Assembly: GCF_900188065.1 (NCBI RefSeq)
Contig: NZ_FZNQ01000004.1
Coordinates: 124,001-188,000 of the forward strand
From: Halorubrum vacuolatum
GTDB taxonomy: Archaea; Halobacteriota; Halobacteria; Halobacteriales; Haloferacaceae
Direction of reading: 5' to 3'
Length of the DNA stretch: 64,000 nt
The position numbers and the translations under genes were made by a program. Shown piece after piece: positions 51,650 to 61,175 of this stretch. Position 1 is the stretch's first letter. Each line of letters opens with the position of its first letter. A model generated the notes under the pieces. That model saw only the letters and a list, made by a program, of their open reading frames with translations. It ran no database searches and was not told the DNA's origin.

Positions 51650-52888
51650 ATGAGTGAGTCGTACGTGATCGTCGGCGACGGTATCGCGGGGGCGTCCGCG
51701 GCGGAGACGCTCCGTGAACGGGCCCCGGAGGCCGAGATCACGATCATCACCGACGAGGGCGAACCCCTCTACAACCGGATCCTGATAAAGGAGTTCGCCA
51801 AGGGGAAACTTCCCGAAGCACCGATCTCGATCCACGACGAGGACTGGTACGCCGACCACGACGTCGACCTCCGCCTCAACACCGTCGTCGTCGATGTCGA
51901 CGTCGAAAACGACGTCGTCACGACCCATGAGGGCGAGGCGATCGCCTATGACAAGCTGCTGCTCGCCATCGGGGGGACGCCACAACAGCTCCCCGTCGAG
52001 AACGCCGACGCCGACGGTATCCACCACTTCTGGACCTTCCAGGACGCCCGGGGAATAAAAGAGAGCGTCGAGGCGGCGGAACGAGGTGTCGTCGTCGGCG
52101 CCGGGCTGCTCGGCATCGACTTCGCGGCCATCTGTGGCGCACAGGACGTCGAGGCGAAGTACCTCATGCGCGGGGAGGCGTGGTGGCGCTACGCCCTCTC
52201 GAAGGAAGGTGCGTCGATCATGCACGACGCGATGTCCGAGCGGGGCGTCGAGCCCGTCTTCGGCTCCGGCGTCGATCGCTTCGAGGTCGACGACGACGGC
52301 CACGTTACCGCGGCCGTCGATCCCGACGGAAACCGCTATGAGTGTGACTTCGCCGGCATCGCCATCGGACTCGATTTCAACACCGAGCTCGTCGAGGACA
52401 CGCCGATCGAGGTCGACAACGGCATCGTCGTCGACGAGTTCATGCGCACCAACGTGGACAACGTCTTCGCCGCCGGCGACATCACCCAGTTCACCGACCT
52501 CATCCTCGATGAACGCGGGCAGAACGGCGCGTGGGGCTCGGCGAAGGAGCAGGGCACCATCGCGGCGCGGAACATGGTCGAGTACGGCTCCGAGCCGTTC
52601 GTGTGGGTCTCCTCGTACTCGATCACCCACTTCGACTTCCCGTTCCTCTCGTTTGGCCACCCGACGCTCGGTGACGACTCGGTCGAGGCGACGACGGGCG
52701 AGGGCGAGTGGCGTCGGGTCGCGTTGAAGGACGGCCGGATCATCGGTGGCGTCCTCATCGGCGACCTCTCGCCGCAGTCGGCGTTTAAAAAGTTGATGCG
52801 TGAACAGCGCTACGTCGGCGACCAGACCGACGTGCTGATGCAGCCGGGGTTCTCGGTCGACGACCTCGCTCCCCAGACGGAACCGTAA
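51650..52888 (+). CDS. FAD/NAD(P)-dependent oxidoreductase
   Basis: Starts at ATG 51650 (412 residues). Dinucleotide motifs are YVIVGDGIAGASAAETLRER (FAD) and GVVVGAGLLGIDFAAICGAQ (NAD(P)H). The FAD-closing motif is VDNVFAAGDITQFTDLILDE. The layout matches the pyridine-nucleotide-disulfide family, closest in style to rubredoxin/ferredoxin reductases and nitrite-reductase N-domains. It lacks redox-active CxxxxC, so it is not a disulfide reductase. It moves electrons from NAD(P)H to an unknown carrier. Confidence 0.88.
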   Translation: MSESYVIVGDGIAGASAAETLRERAPEAEITIITDEGEPLYNRILIKEFAKGKLPEAPISIHDEDWYADHDVDLRLNTVVVDVDVENDVVTTHEGEAIAYDKLLLAIGGTPQQLPVENADADGIHHFWTFQDARGIKESVEAAERGVVVGAGLLGIDFAAICGAQDVEAKYLMRGEAWWRYALSKEGASIMHDAMSERGVEPVFGSGVDRFEVDDDGHVTAAVDPDGNRYECDFAGIAIGLDFNTELVEDTPIEVDNGIVVDEFMRTNVDNVFAAGDITQFTDLILDERGQNGAWGSAKEQGTIAARNMVEYGSEPFVWVSSYSITHFDFPFLSFGHPTLGDDSVEATTGEGEWRRVALKDGRIIGGVLIGDLSPQSAFKKLMREQRYVGDQTDVLMQPGFSVDDLAPQTEP

Positions 52889-52946
52889 CTCCGATACCTC
52901 AAACCGGACCACGGTCAGGGGCACGCAAAACGGAACCGTCGCGGCG

Positions 52947-53504
52947 TTAACTCAACGCTTCCGCGAACGCGTCACGGGCCGAGAGCCGATCGAGCGTCTC
53001 ATCGACCTGCTCACGCACCGCCTGAAGCTCATCGGTGAGCCGATCGTACTCCTCCGTGCCGGTGTTACCGGCGGCCTCGAGGGCTGCCTTCTTCGAGGCG
53101 AGCGCGAAGAACCGCTGGCTCCGTTCGTCGTACTCCGTTCGCTGGAGCAGGACCTCGATGAGCGTCACGAGGTCCTCTTTGGTGACGGGTTTGGTCTTGT
53201 AATCGTCGAAGGGCATCTCGACGATGTCGCCTGCCGGTTCGACGGCGGTCAACATCGCCACTCGGGCGTCGTATCCCTCGTCCCGAAGCGCTTCGAGCAC
53301 CTCGTGGCCGGACATCTCCGGCATTCGACGGTCGAGCAGGACGGCGTCGACGTCGTCGTCCATCCGTTCGAGCGCCTCCTCGCCCCCGGTGGCAACCCGC
53401 ACCCGATAGTTGCTCGAGAGGTAGACACGATACAGCTCGGCGAGGTCCGGCTCATCGTCCACGACGAGAACGGTCGCGTTCTCGCCATCACCGGAATTAT
53501 TCAT
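52947..53504 (-). CDS. HalX-domain response regulator
   Basis: A 185-residue protein. The receiver domain has VLVVDDEPDLAELYRVYLSS, the phosphorylated Asp in AVLLDRRMPEMSG, and the Lys in DDYKTKPVTKEDL. The C-terminal HalX domain is the coiled coil YDERSQRFFALASKKAALEA, ending in DRLTDELQAVREQVDETLDR. It receives phosphate from a histidine kinase; HalX output is not understood. A TATA-like TTTATATTGTG lies on its strand at about 53600-53611. No cognate kinase is adjacent. Confidence 0.9.
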   Translation of the reverse strand: MNNSGDGENATVLVVDDEPDLAELYRVYLSSNYRVRVATGGEEALERMDDDVDAVLLDRRMPEMSGHEVLEALRDEGYDARVAMLTAVEPAGDIVEMPFDDYKTKPVTKEDLVTLIEVLLQRTEYDERSQRFFALASKKAALEAAGNTGTEEYDRLTDELQAVREQVDETLDRLSARDAFAEALS

Positions 53505-53723
53505 CGCCTTCCGTGTGCTGTCAGCCCGTTTCCGTCCCGTTGATCGAGGACCGTCGACCCGGGCGCGATCCGATCGCTCATGTCTCCCGTTACGGTATTC
53601 ACAATATAAATCCCTGCGATCCGATTATCGCATTCGATATCTAGAGGATGTCAGGCCGGCCCGCTCGGCCGGTGACGTGACCCAAAGGCACATTTAGCCC
53701 GGTGTCCTATATCGGTTCAACGA

Positions 53724-54947
53724 ATGTCACACAGCCCCTCACTGCCGGACCGCCCCCGTCTGGAGCTCGATCCGGAGATGAGCGAGGCGGAACGGCTCGA
53801 GGCGATCCGCCAGCACTACCGCCGGATCGTCCAGGTGAACGACGAGCTGCAGGCTCGCCTGGAGGACGCACAGGGGCGCCGCGGCGACCTCAAATCCGAC
53901 GTCGACAAGTTGAAACGCGAGAACGAGGTGCTCAAGACCTCCTCGCTGTACATCGCATCCGTCGAGGAGGTCTTAGAGGACGGCGTCGTGATCAAACAGC
54001 ACGGCAACAACCAGGAGGTGTTAACGAAGACGGCCCGGCGGTTCGACGCCGATCTCCGGCCGGGAGACCGGGTCGCTATCAACGACTCCTTTGCCGTCCA
54101 GCAGGTACTCGATGACGAGACGGACTCGCGTGCGCAGGCGATGGAAGTCACCGCCTCCCCGGACGTTACGTACGCCGACATCGGCGGCATCGACGAGCAG
54201 ATCCGGGAGGTACGCGAGGCGGTCGAGGATCCGCTCGAGAACCCCGAGCAGTTCGAGGCGGTGGGCGTCGACCCGCCGAGCGGCGTCCTGTTACACGGCC
54301 CGCCGGGGACGGGCAAGACGATGCTCGCGAAGGCGGTCGCCAACGAGGCGGACGCGACGTTCATCAAGATGGCCGGCTCCGAGCTCGTCCGCAAGTTCAT
54401 CGGCGAGGGCGCCCGGCTGGTTCGTGACCTCTTCGAGCTCGCCGCCGACCGCGAGCCGGCCGTGATCTTCATCGACGAGATCGACGCGGTCGCCGCGAAA
54501 CGGACGGACTCGAAGACCTCCGGGGACGCCGAGGTCCAGCGGACGATGATGCAACTGCTCAGCGAGATGGACGGCTTCGACGAGCGCGGCGAGATCCGCA
54601 TCATGGCCGCCACCAACCGCTTCGACATGCTTGACGAGGCGATCCTCCGGCCCGGCCGGTTCGACCGCCTCATCGAGGTGCCCGAGCCCGACGCCGAGGG
54701 TCGCGTGCGTATCCTCGAGATCCACACGTCCGAGATGAACGTCGCCGACGACGTCGACGTCGCGGACGTCGCCCGCGAACTGGAGGGGTACAGCGGCGCG
54801 GATATCGCCGCGTTGGCGACGGAGGCGGGGATGTTCGCCATCCGCGATGACCGTACGGAGGTCCACCGCGTCGACTTCGAACAGGCTCGCGAGAAGCTGC
54901 AGGACGCCGAGGCGACCGATGACCTCGTCCTCAACTACCAGTACTGA
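53724..54947 (+). CDS. pan: Proteasome-activating nucleotidase PAN
   Basis: A 407-residue AAA+ ATPase. An N-terminal coiled coil spans about 15-75 (NDELQARLEDAQGRRGDLKS, KLKRENEVLK), then an OB domain, then the ATPase: Walker A GPPGTGKTMLAKAVANEADA, Walker B AVIFIDEIDAVAAKR, and the second region of homology FDMLDEAILRPGRFDRL. It unfolds proteins for the 20S proteasome. The C-terminus reads LNYQY, so the penultimate residue is Gln rather than the Tyr of a standard HbYX gate-opening tail. Confidence 0.95.
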   Translation: MSHSPSLPDRPRLELDPEMSEAERLEAIRQHYRRIVQVNDELQARLEDAQGRRGDLKSDVDKLKRENEVLKTSSLYIASVEEVLEDGVVIKQHGNNQEVLTKTARRFDADLRPGDRVAINDSFAVQQVLDDETDSRAQAMEVTASPDVTYADIGGIDEQIREVREAVEDPLENPEQFEAVGVDPPSGVLLHGPPGTGKTMLAKAVANEADATFIKMAGSELVRKFIGEGARLVRDLFELAADREPAVIFIDEIDAVAAKRTDSKTSGDAEVQRTMMQLLSEMDGFDERGEIRIMAATNRFDMLDEAILRPGRFDRLIEVPEPDAEGRVRILEIHTSEMNVADDVDVADVARELEGYSGADIAALATEAGMFAIRDDRTEVHRVDFEQAREKLQDAEATDDLVLNYQY

Positions 54948-55194
54948 GTCCGATCGCTTGGTTGTCACGGAGCCCTGTGCCCGTCCGATCGGTCGGCACG
55001 TCCGCGGTCCGCGTCGCGAGCGGCGTCGGGGCCGCCGATACGGGATGGCCTCGGATGGAAAGACGACGGCGGTCGTCATCGCCGCCTACGGGGAGTCGAA
55101 GCCGATCCTGTCGGGTCGCGACGATCGTCTCCGGCAATAGCCCCGATCGCCGACGCCTTTTTGAGGTGGCTTCGCATATAGTGGGTAATCCCTT

Positions 55195-55572
55195 ATGAAC
55201 GGCAACAACCCGTACGCTGGGCCGCCGGGCGTTATGGATGCGGGCGAGCCCGCCGCCGTCGACCTCACGCCGGAACAGGAACAGCGGCTCCGGCGGACGG
55301 TCGCCGGCATCGTCGCACGCACGGAATCGTACCTGCCCGACAGCTACGCGGTCGGCTCGGAGCTGTCCGTCGGCGCCGACGGCCCACAGGCGACCGTCGC
55401 GGTCAACCCACCTGCCGGCCACCCCGTCTCGGCCGGCTTCTCGCCCGATGCCGACGAACTCGACGCGGGGATCGCCGACAGCGACGCCGACGAAGTCGCT
55501 CGCGGGCTCGCCGCCAGCGCGGCCGTCCAGGTGATGAGCGCCGTCGACGACGTGACGCCGACCGCGAAGTGA
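55195..55572 (+). CDS. DUF5811-like protein
   Basis: A 125-residue protein beginning MNGNNPYAGPPGVMDAGEPA, then LTPEQEQRLRRTVAGIVART and a middle region VNPPAGHPVSAGFSPDADEL. It is a short, soluble, acidic haloarchaeal family of unknown role, often near PAN. The 247 bases between pan and this gene hold no credible frame; the CATATAG stretch at about 55175-55181 may be its promoter. Confidence 0.75.
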   Translation: MNGNNPYAGPPGVMDAGEPAAVDLTPEQEQRLRRTVAGIVARTESYLPDSYAVGSELSVGADGPQATVAVNPPAGHPVSAGFSPDADELDAGIADSDADEVARGLAASAAVQVMSAVDDVTPTAK

Positions 55573-55673
55573 CCGTCCGACCGACTTCCTTCTCCTGTCC
55601 GTTATCCGACCTCCCTCCTCTGCCCGTTGTCCGAGTGACTACCCTTAAGAAGCCATCGCCCGCGTGAACGGGT

Positions 55674-56966
55674 ATGGACGTCGACATCGGCAACGCGCTC
55701 GGGACGACCCCCGGGCTCACGGAGGAGACGTTGGAGCGACTCGACGACCGGGTTGCGAGCGCCCACGAGCGGATCGCTCGCGGGATGGACGCCGACGAGT
55801 TCGGCTACGCCTCGTTGACGCTTCCGGAAACGACGGATCCGGAGGCGATCCGCGAGGCGACCGACGCGTTCGAGACGCCGTCCGCCGTGCTCACGGTCGG
55901 CATTGGCGGCAGCGCGCTCGGCGCGGGAACGCTCTCGGATGCCCTCCCGAGCGACGTCGACGCGTACGTCCTCGATAACGTCGACCCGGACGACGTGAAG
56001 CGACTGCTCGGGAGCCTCCCGCTCGATGACGTCGTGATCAACGTCGTCTCACGCTCGGGGACGACCGCGGAGACGCTCGCGAACTTTCTCGTCGTCCGCG
56101 ACGCGATGGACCGCGCGGGCGTCGACTGGACGGAACGGACCCTCGTGACGACCGGCGAGGAGGGGAACCTCAGACGGCTCGCCGACCGCCACGACCTGCC
56201 GGCGCTCGACGTTCCCGAGGGCGTCCCGGGCCGGTTCTCGATGCTCTCGACGGTGGGGCTCGCGGTCGCGGCGCTACAGGGGTACGACGTGGAGGCCGTC
56301 CTCGCGGGCGGCCGAGACGGGATGGACGCGCTGTCAGGGTCACTTTTCGAGTCGCCGGCGTACGCCTACGGGGCCACGACGTACGCGCTGGCCGAGCGCG
56401 GCGCGCTGACGAACGCCGTGATGCCGTACGCGGAGTCCTTAGAGACGTTTGCCGAGTGGTTCGCCCAGCTGTGGGCCGAGAGCCTCGGGAAGGACGGGCT
56501 CGGCCAGACCCCCGCCCGCGCATTGGGCGCGACCGATCAGCACTCCCAGCTCCAGCTCTACCGCGCCGGTCCACGCGACAAGCTCGTGACGGTGATCCGG
56601 CCGACCGAGCGCGCCGAAGTCCCGATCCCGGAGACCGACCTTGAGGGACTCTCGTATCTCGGCGGGTCGTCGCTCGGGGACCTGCTGGACGCGGAGTTCG
56701 ACGCGACGGAGGCGAGCCTCGCCGAGGCGGGCGTCCCGAACGTCCGGATCGAGGTCGACCGCGTCGATGAGCGGGCGCTCGGCGAGCTGTGTTACGGGAT
56801 GGAGGCGGCCTGCGTGCTCTACGGCGAGTTGGCGAACGTGCCGACGTTCACCCAGCCCGCCGTCGAGTGGGGCAAGCGGGCCGCCCGTGGGCTGCTCGGT
56901 GGCGGCGAGTTCCCCGAGGCCGACGCGGTCGCGGAGAAACGCGAGTTGCGGATCGAACGCGGCTGA
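55674..56966 (+). CDS. pgi: Glucose-6-phosphate isomerase
   Basis: A 430-residue enzyme of the PGI superfamily (not the cupin type of some archaea). It has VLTVGIGGSALGAGTLSDAL, INVVSRSGTTAETLANFLVV, the sugar-binding block LGATDQHSQLQLYRAGPRDK and the C-terminal AVEWGKRAARGLLGG with the catalytic Lys region. It interconverts glucose-6-phosphate and fructose-6-phosphate, used in haloarchaea mainly for gluconeogenesis and glycan precursors. It is followed on the same strand by a CPBP protease gene. Confidence 0.95.
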   Translation: MDVDIGNALGTTPGLTEETLERLDDRVASAHERIARGMDADEFGYASLTLPETTDPEAIREATDAFETPSAVLTVGIGGSALGAGTLSDALPSDVDAYVLDNVDPDDVKRLLGSLPLDDVVINVVSRSGTTAETLANFLVVRDAMDRAGVDWTERTLVTTGEEGNLRRLADRHDLPALDVPEGVPGRFSMLSTVGLAVAALQGYDVEAVLAGGRDGMDALSGSLFESPAYAYGATTYALAERGALTNAVMPYAESLETFAEWFAQLWAESLGKDGLGQTPARALGATDQHSQLQLYRAGPRDKLVTVIRPTERAEVPIPETDLEGLSYLGGSSLGDLLDAEFDATEASLAEAGVPNVRIEVDRVDERALGELCYGMEAACVLYGELANVPTFTQPAVEWGKRAARGLLGGGEFPEADAVAEKRELRIERG

Positions 56967-57070
56967 ACTGGAGCGACCGCGGTTGCACCGACTCGAACGC
57001 GTCACGGCCGCTTCACGGACCGCTTCACCGTTTCGGAGCGTTAAAACGGCCGTGTGCGGTATAGTAACCG

Positions 57071-57895
57071 ATGAGCGACGATCCCGGTGTTCGGCCGTCC
57101 GACACCGACCGGCCGACCACCGCCGAGAACGCGGCGGACGCCAGCGGCGGCGCTGCCGCTGATGCCGACGCCACGGCCGATCCGGACACGCCCGTCAACG
57201 GCTTGGTCCGGCTCGCCCTCGCCGCCTTCGCCGTGGTTTTCGCGCTGCTCGTCGCCTCCGCGGTCACGAACCCCGTCTCGTCGCTTGCGGTGTCGTTCGG
57301 GGTCGTCAGCGAGGGGACGAACGCGTTTCAGATCCTCCAGACGGTCGTTCAGTTCGGCGGCTTCCTGCTCGCGACGCTCGGCTACCTCGCGCTCACGTCC
57401 GAGTGGGGGCTGCTTCGGCTTGACCGGCCGTCTGCGCGTGAGGGTGGGCTCATCGTCACCGCCGCGATCGGGTTGCTCGCGTTACAGTATAGTGCCCTCT
57501 TCGTGCTCGCGGAGATCGGCGTCACCACCGGACAGAACGTGGCGGTGGTGCCGGCCGGCGACCCGGCGACGTACTATCTCGCCATGATCGTCGTCTCCAT
57601 CCTCGTCGTGGGTCCCGTCGAGGAGTTCCTCTTCCGCGGCGTCGTCCAGGGCGGGCTTCGCCGGGCGTTCGATGCGGCTCCGGCCATCCTGCTGGCCAGC
57701 CTCATCTTCGGGTTGATCCACTTCCCCGCGGTCGCCGGAACCGACATCGAGCGGCTCGCGTACGTCGGGGTGGTGATCGGCCTCGGCTGTGTGCTCGGGT
57801 ACCTGTATGAACGGACCGACAATATCCTCATCCCCGGGCTCGCCCACGGCCTGTACAACGCGGCCATCTACGCCGTGCTCTGGGCGGGCGTTTGA
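57071..57895 (+). CDS. CPBP-family intramembrane metalloprotease
   Basis: A 274-residue membrane protein with an acidic N-terminus of about 45 residues and about seven spans. Motifs of the CAAX/CPBP (Abi) family: motif 1 VGPVEEFLFRGVVQGGLRRA (EExxxR), motif 2 FGLIHFPAVAG (xxxHxx) and motif 4 GLAHGLYNAAIYAV (HxxxN). Members cleave membrane peptides or act in peptide resistance; the substrate is unknown. Confidence 0.9.
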   Translation: MSDDPGVRPSDTDRPTTAENAADASGGAAADADATADPDTPVNGLVRLALAAFAVVFALLVASAVTNPVSSLAVSFGVVSEGTNAFQILQTVVQFGGFLLATLGYLALTSEWGLLRLDRPSAREGGLIVTAAIGLLALQYSALFVLAEIGVTTGQNVAVVPAGDPATYYLAMIVVSILVVGPVEEFLFRGVVQGGLRRAFDAAPAILLASLIFGLIHFPAVAGTDIERLAYVGVVIGLGCVLGYLYERTDNILIPGLAHGLYNAAIYAVLWAGV

Positions 57896-57914
57896 GATCG
57901 CTCGTGCAGTCCGC

Positions 57915-59156
57915 TCAGTACGGCTCTTTCCCCCACCGGCGGTCGTCGTAGGTCGACTGTTGTTCGCTGTCGAACCGCTCCTCGAACTTTCGCCGGAGCG
58001 CCGCCTTCTCCTCGGCGCTGATCCGCGCCAACGCGTCGGCCTTCGCGACCGCCTCCGGCGGCCCGCGGGTCGCGGCGACCTCCGAGAGGACCTGCCGGGT
58101 CAGCCGGTCGCGGGTTTCCGCGTCCCGCGTGAAGCCGTAGGGTGCCTCCAACTTGTAGGTCACGTCGGTTCGGGGGTCATACAGGACCATGAACGTCGGC
58201 TCGTAGACCGCCGGGTCGTGCTCGCGTGCGACGCCGAGGGCGTCCGCGTCCGCGGCCATCGTCCCGTCCGCCCCGCCGCGGCTGTGAAACCACGTGGTGA
58301 ACGTGAACGCGTCGTCGAGCCGTTCGCCGTCGGCGCGGCGTTCGAGCAGCGCGGTGAACAGCGCGGTGTCGTCGGGCCAAGGCGGTTCGAGCCCCTTGCG
58401 GGCGAGCGTCCGAACGATCGTCCGGCTGGAGGGGTTCTTCACGAAGCCCGCGAGCGGCACGTCGCGGTCGAGGAACCGCTCGACGAGGCGGACGTAGTTC
58501 TCGACGATCGCCCGCGGCTTCGCCTCCCGGGCGATCTCGCCCAGTTCGGCGTCGCGTTCGCCCCACGTGAACAGCTCCTTCGGATAGATCGGCCCGTCGA
58601 GGACCAGCAACTCCTCGACACGGTCTGCGTGATCGAGCGCGTGGGTCCCCTCGGCGAGGTAGAGCGCGAGCGCGTGGACGACGCCCTCGGCGTAGCGGTT
58701 CACGCGCGGGGCGTGCAGCACGCGCTGGCGGGTGTGGCCCGCATCGCGGCGCGTCCAGTCGCGGTCGAATCGGACGCTCGAGTCGCCCGCGTGGACGGTC
58801 GCGACGATCGTCCGATCGCGGTGGCACTCGAGGTCGCTCGGGCTCACGGCCATGGCCGCGTGGGCGACGTCGACGACGAGCCCGTTTTTAAACGTCGTCG
58901 GGTTGATCGTCCCGGAGTCGAGGCCGTGGACCGTTCCGAACGGTCGCTCCGCGAGCGCAACGTCGTCGATGTCGGCGATCCGGCGCTCGTGTTCGCCAAC
59001 CGGTTCGATCACGACGCGTCCGTCGTGGTACAGTTCCGGGATCCAGTCCTCCCAGACGGTTCCGACGAGGTCCGTGTGGTCCGTGGCGTCCACGTCCGTC
59101 GCGATGTCGTACGCGAGTTGGGCGATGTTCTCGACGTGGATCGGGTCGAGCGTCAC
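57915..59156 (-). CDS. nurA: NurA-domain DNA double-strand-break repair nuclease
   Basis: I use GTG 59156 (VTLDPIHVENIAQLAYDIAT, 413 residues), which begins where NurA proteins usually do; the frame extends nine codons to a TTG. The NurA domain has the first catalytic Asp in VHGLDSGTINPTTFKNGLVV, and the later Asp/Glu and Asn blocks LLVLDGPIYPKELF, FVKNPSSRTIVR. NurA trims 5' DNA ends together with the HerA helicase before homologous recombination. No herA gene lies in this window, unlike in many thermophiles where the two are adjacent. Confidence 0.85.
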   Translation of the reverse strand: MTLDPIHVENIAQLAYDIATDVDATDHTDLVGTVWEDWIPELYHDGRVVIEPVGEHERRIADIDDVALAERPFGTVHGLDSGTINPTTFKNGLVVDVAHAAMAVSPSDLECHRDRTIVATVHAGDSSVRFDRDWTRRDAGHTRQRVLHAPRVNRYAEGVVHALALYLAEGTHALDHADRVEELLVLDGPIYPKELFTWGERDAELGEIAREAKPRAIVENYVRLVERFLDRDVPLAGFVKNPSSRTIVRTLARKGLEPPWPDDTALFTALLERRADGERLDDAFTFTTWFHSRGGADGTMAADADALGVAREHDPAVYEPTFMVLYDPRTDVTYKLEAPYGFTRDAETRDRLTRQVLSEVAATRGPPEAVAKADALARISAEEKAALRRKFEERFDSEQQSTYDDRRWGKEPY

Positions 59157-59217
59157 GTCCCGATAGCCGTCCCCGGCGCACAAAAACGGGTCGGGTGGTC
59201 CCGTGGCTCGATGTCGA

Positions 59218-59745
59218 TCATGGGAGCTCGTGATGAGTCACCGCATCGGCACCAGCCTCGCCCGTCTCAAGCGTGGCGACCCGAAAGACGTCGTCGGCGC
59301 CCGCGACGGGGATGGGGAGTCCACCGGGATTCACGCGGACCGTCCCGTTTCGCTCCTCGACGCCGTGAGCGTGCGTGTGTCCGTGAAGGACGTAGTCGTA
59401 GCTCCCGCAGTCGACGAGCGCGTCGACGACGAGGTCGCTCGTGCCGTGGACGACGGCGATCTCCACGGGACCGTCCGCGTCGCCGTCAGTCCCGAACGAG
59501 AGCGCCGCCGCCTCGCCGTGATACGTGCCGAACGATTCGACGGCCGACTGGACGTTCCACTCGCCGTCGTTGTTGCCGCGGACGGCGTGAAACGCGAAGT
59601 CGGCGTCGAACGGTGCCACCGAAAACGGCGCGACGAAGTCGCCGCAGTGGATGACGGCCTCGACGCCTTCGGACTCGAACAGGTCGACGGCGGCGTGAAC
59701 CGCGTCGAGGTCGTCGTGCGTGTCGGAGACGATGCCGATCTGCAT
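59218..59745 (-). CDS. YfcE/MJ0936-type metallophosphoesterase
   Basis: A 175-residue protein from ATG 59745 (MQIGIVSDTHDDLDAVHAAV). All five metal motifs are present: GIVSDTHDD, VIHCGDFV, VRGNNDGEW, AVVHGTSD and VLHGHTHAHGVEER. It closes with VNPGGLPIPVA. Family members hydrolyse phosphodiesters such as bis-pNPP and 2',3'-cAMP in vitro; the natural substrate is unsettled. Confidence 0.92.
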   Translation of the reverse strand: MQIGIVSDTHDDLDAVHAAVDLFESEGVEAVIHCGDFVAPFSVAPFDADFAFHAVRGNNDGEWNVQSAVESFGTYHGEAAALSFGTDGDADGPVEIAVVHGTSDLVVDALVDCGSYDYVLHGHTHAHGVEERNGTVRVNPGGLPIPVAGADDVFRVATLETGEAGADAVTHHELP

Positions 59746-59810
59746 GATCGGTCGTGCGTTCGGCGGCCGTGTTGATAAGTGACTGCGTGGGTTCGGCGCT
59801 CGCCGGGATC

Positions 59811-60158
59811 TCAGATCAGATCGAGCGTGATCGGGTAGCTCCACGCCTCGCCGTCGGCGGCTTTGACCGTCGCGATGATGATAAAGATCAGATCGAGGAT
59901 CGGAAAGAGGATCAGCCCGACGATCCCGATCACGGCGATCAACAGGATCAGCGAGATGACGATGTAGATCGTGAACATGATCTGCCAGTTGAGCGCGTTG
60001 CGGGCGTTCTCCTTGACGAACGCGTCGTCGGTGACGAAGTAGACGACGAGCGGGCCGAATACCCAGGTGAACAGCGCGAGCACGTGCGTGATGGCGGCCA
60101 TCGTCGTGTTCCCCGACGTCGTCGCGGCGGGAGCCGCCGTGGAGGGCGTCTGTGACAT
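59811..60158 (-). CDS. DUF4870 membrane protein
   Basis: A 115-residue protein from ATG 60158 (MSQTPSTAAPAATTSG). The DUF4870 core has three spans: THVLALFTWVFGPLVVYFVT, the conserved KENARNALNWQIMFTIYIVI, and AVIGIVGLILFPILDLIFII. The N-terminal 18 residues are Ala/Thr-rich. Function unknown. It is followed upstream, on the same strand, by another membrane protein 12 bases away, so they form one transcript. Confidence 0.85.
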   Translation of the reverse strand: MSQTPSTAAPAATTSGNTTMAAITHVLALFTWVFGPLVVYFVTDDAFVKENARNALNWQIMFTIYIVISLILLIAVIGIVGLILFPILDLIFIIIATVKAADGEAWSYPITLDLI

Positions 60159-60170
60159 ATCACGCACGAA

Positions 60171-61061
60171 TCACGACGAGTATATAAAGCCGTCGTCCGA
60201 TCCGGTCCCCGCACGCGATGTCGGCTCGGCGGTATCCGTTGTATCCGGATCCGCACCCTCCGTATCCTTCGCATCCGCGTCGATGAGGGCCCGATAGAAC
60301 AGGACCGAGAAGACGAAAAAGACGGTCACGAACAGCGTCGTCCAGACGACCGACACCCCCGAGATGAGCAATATCGACTCGAAGTCGGGCATCGGAGCCG
60401 GCTCGCCGGGTTCGGGAGCCGGCGGAAAGACGGCCATGATCAGCGCCCCGAACAATCCGCCAAATACCCCGCCGAAGACGATCGAGACGAGGGCGTATCC
60501 GACCATCGAGCGCAGATTGTGTCGCACGACGTGAACGCTTCGGGAGAGGCCGTCGACGGCGCCGACGCCCTCGATGACGATCGCGTGTGCATAAAAGTGG
60601 AGCGCGAACAGCACGATCAGAAACAGGAGCACGAGGCCGATGACGACGATCCCCGCCATGATCGCGCCGGCACCGCCGGCTCCGAACGCGACGATGAACC
60701 CGACGATCGCCGTGATGGCGATGAGAAACCCGAACCCGAGGCTGATCGCGAAGAGGAACAGGTACGCGAGCAGCACCGAGACGTAGAACTGTTTTGCGTG
60801 CCGGAGGAACCGTCCCATGGACGTTCGGACGCCGGTCGCGGCGTCGTTCGCCATGCCGATCGTCCCACCGTAAAAGAACGGGGTGACGAACGCGAAGATG
60901 ACCGTCCCGAGCAACGAAGCGACGATCGAGAGCGATGGCTCAAGCGTCTCGGTGAACAGCTGTGGTAGCTGGAGGACGCCGAAGATCGCCATGGGGACGA
61001 ACAGGATCGGTTGATCACGAAGCAGCCGTGGCGTGGCTCGGAGGGCTTGGCGGAGGGCCAT
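60171..61061 (-). CDS. DUF7847-like multi-span membrane protein
   Basis: A 296-residue protein from ATG 61061 (MALRQALRATPRLLRDQPIL). Six hydrophobic spans are predicted, including FVPMAIFGVLQLPQLF and IMAGIVVIGLVLLFLIVLFA, with the conserved-type segment GLSRSVHVVRHNLRSMVGYA between them. An acidic Thr/Asp-rich C-terminal tail of about 35 residues ends in FIYSS. This haloarchaeal family may be a channel or lipid-related protein; nothing is established. It is cotranscribed with the DUF4870 gene. Confidence 0.72.
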   Translation of the reverse strand: MALRQALRATPRLLRDQPILFVPMAIFGVLQLPQLFTETLEPSLSIVASLLGTVIFAFVTPFFYGGTIGMANDAATGVRTSMGRFLRHAKQFYVSVLLAYLFLFAISLGFGFLIAITAIVGFIVAFGAGGAGAIMAGIVVIGLVLLFLIVLFALHFYAHAIVIEGVGAVDGLSRSVHVVRHNLRSMVGYALVSIVFGGVFGGLFGALIMAVFPPAPEPGEPAPMPDFESILLISGVSVVWTTLFVTVFFVFSVLFYRALIDADAKDTEGADPDTTDTAEPTSRAGTGSDDGFIYSS

Positions 61062-61175
61062 GCACGAACCTCTCCGGCATCGTATATAAGTGTCCGTCCT
61101 CGGGTGAACCGGACGCGTCAGCGGGGGTGTCGGGGCAGCGCGGCGAGCACGACGAGCAGCGCGACGAGTGCGTAT

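Noticed and set aside
54948-55194. Possible small gene between pan and DUF5811
   Set aside because: The only frame (78 codons from 54962) is Arg/Ser-rich and lacks any recognisable motif or promoter.
57789-59654. 621-codon plus frame across nurA
   Set aside because: Antisense to NurA and low-complexity; shows no family motif.
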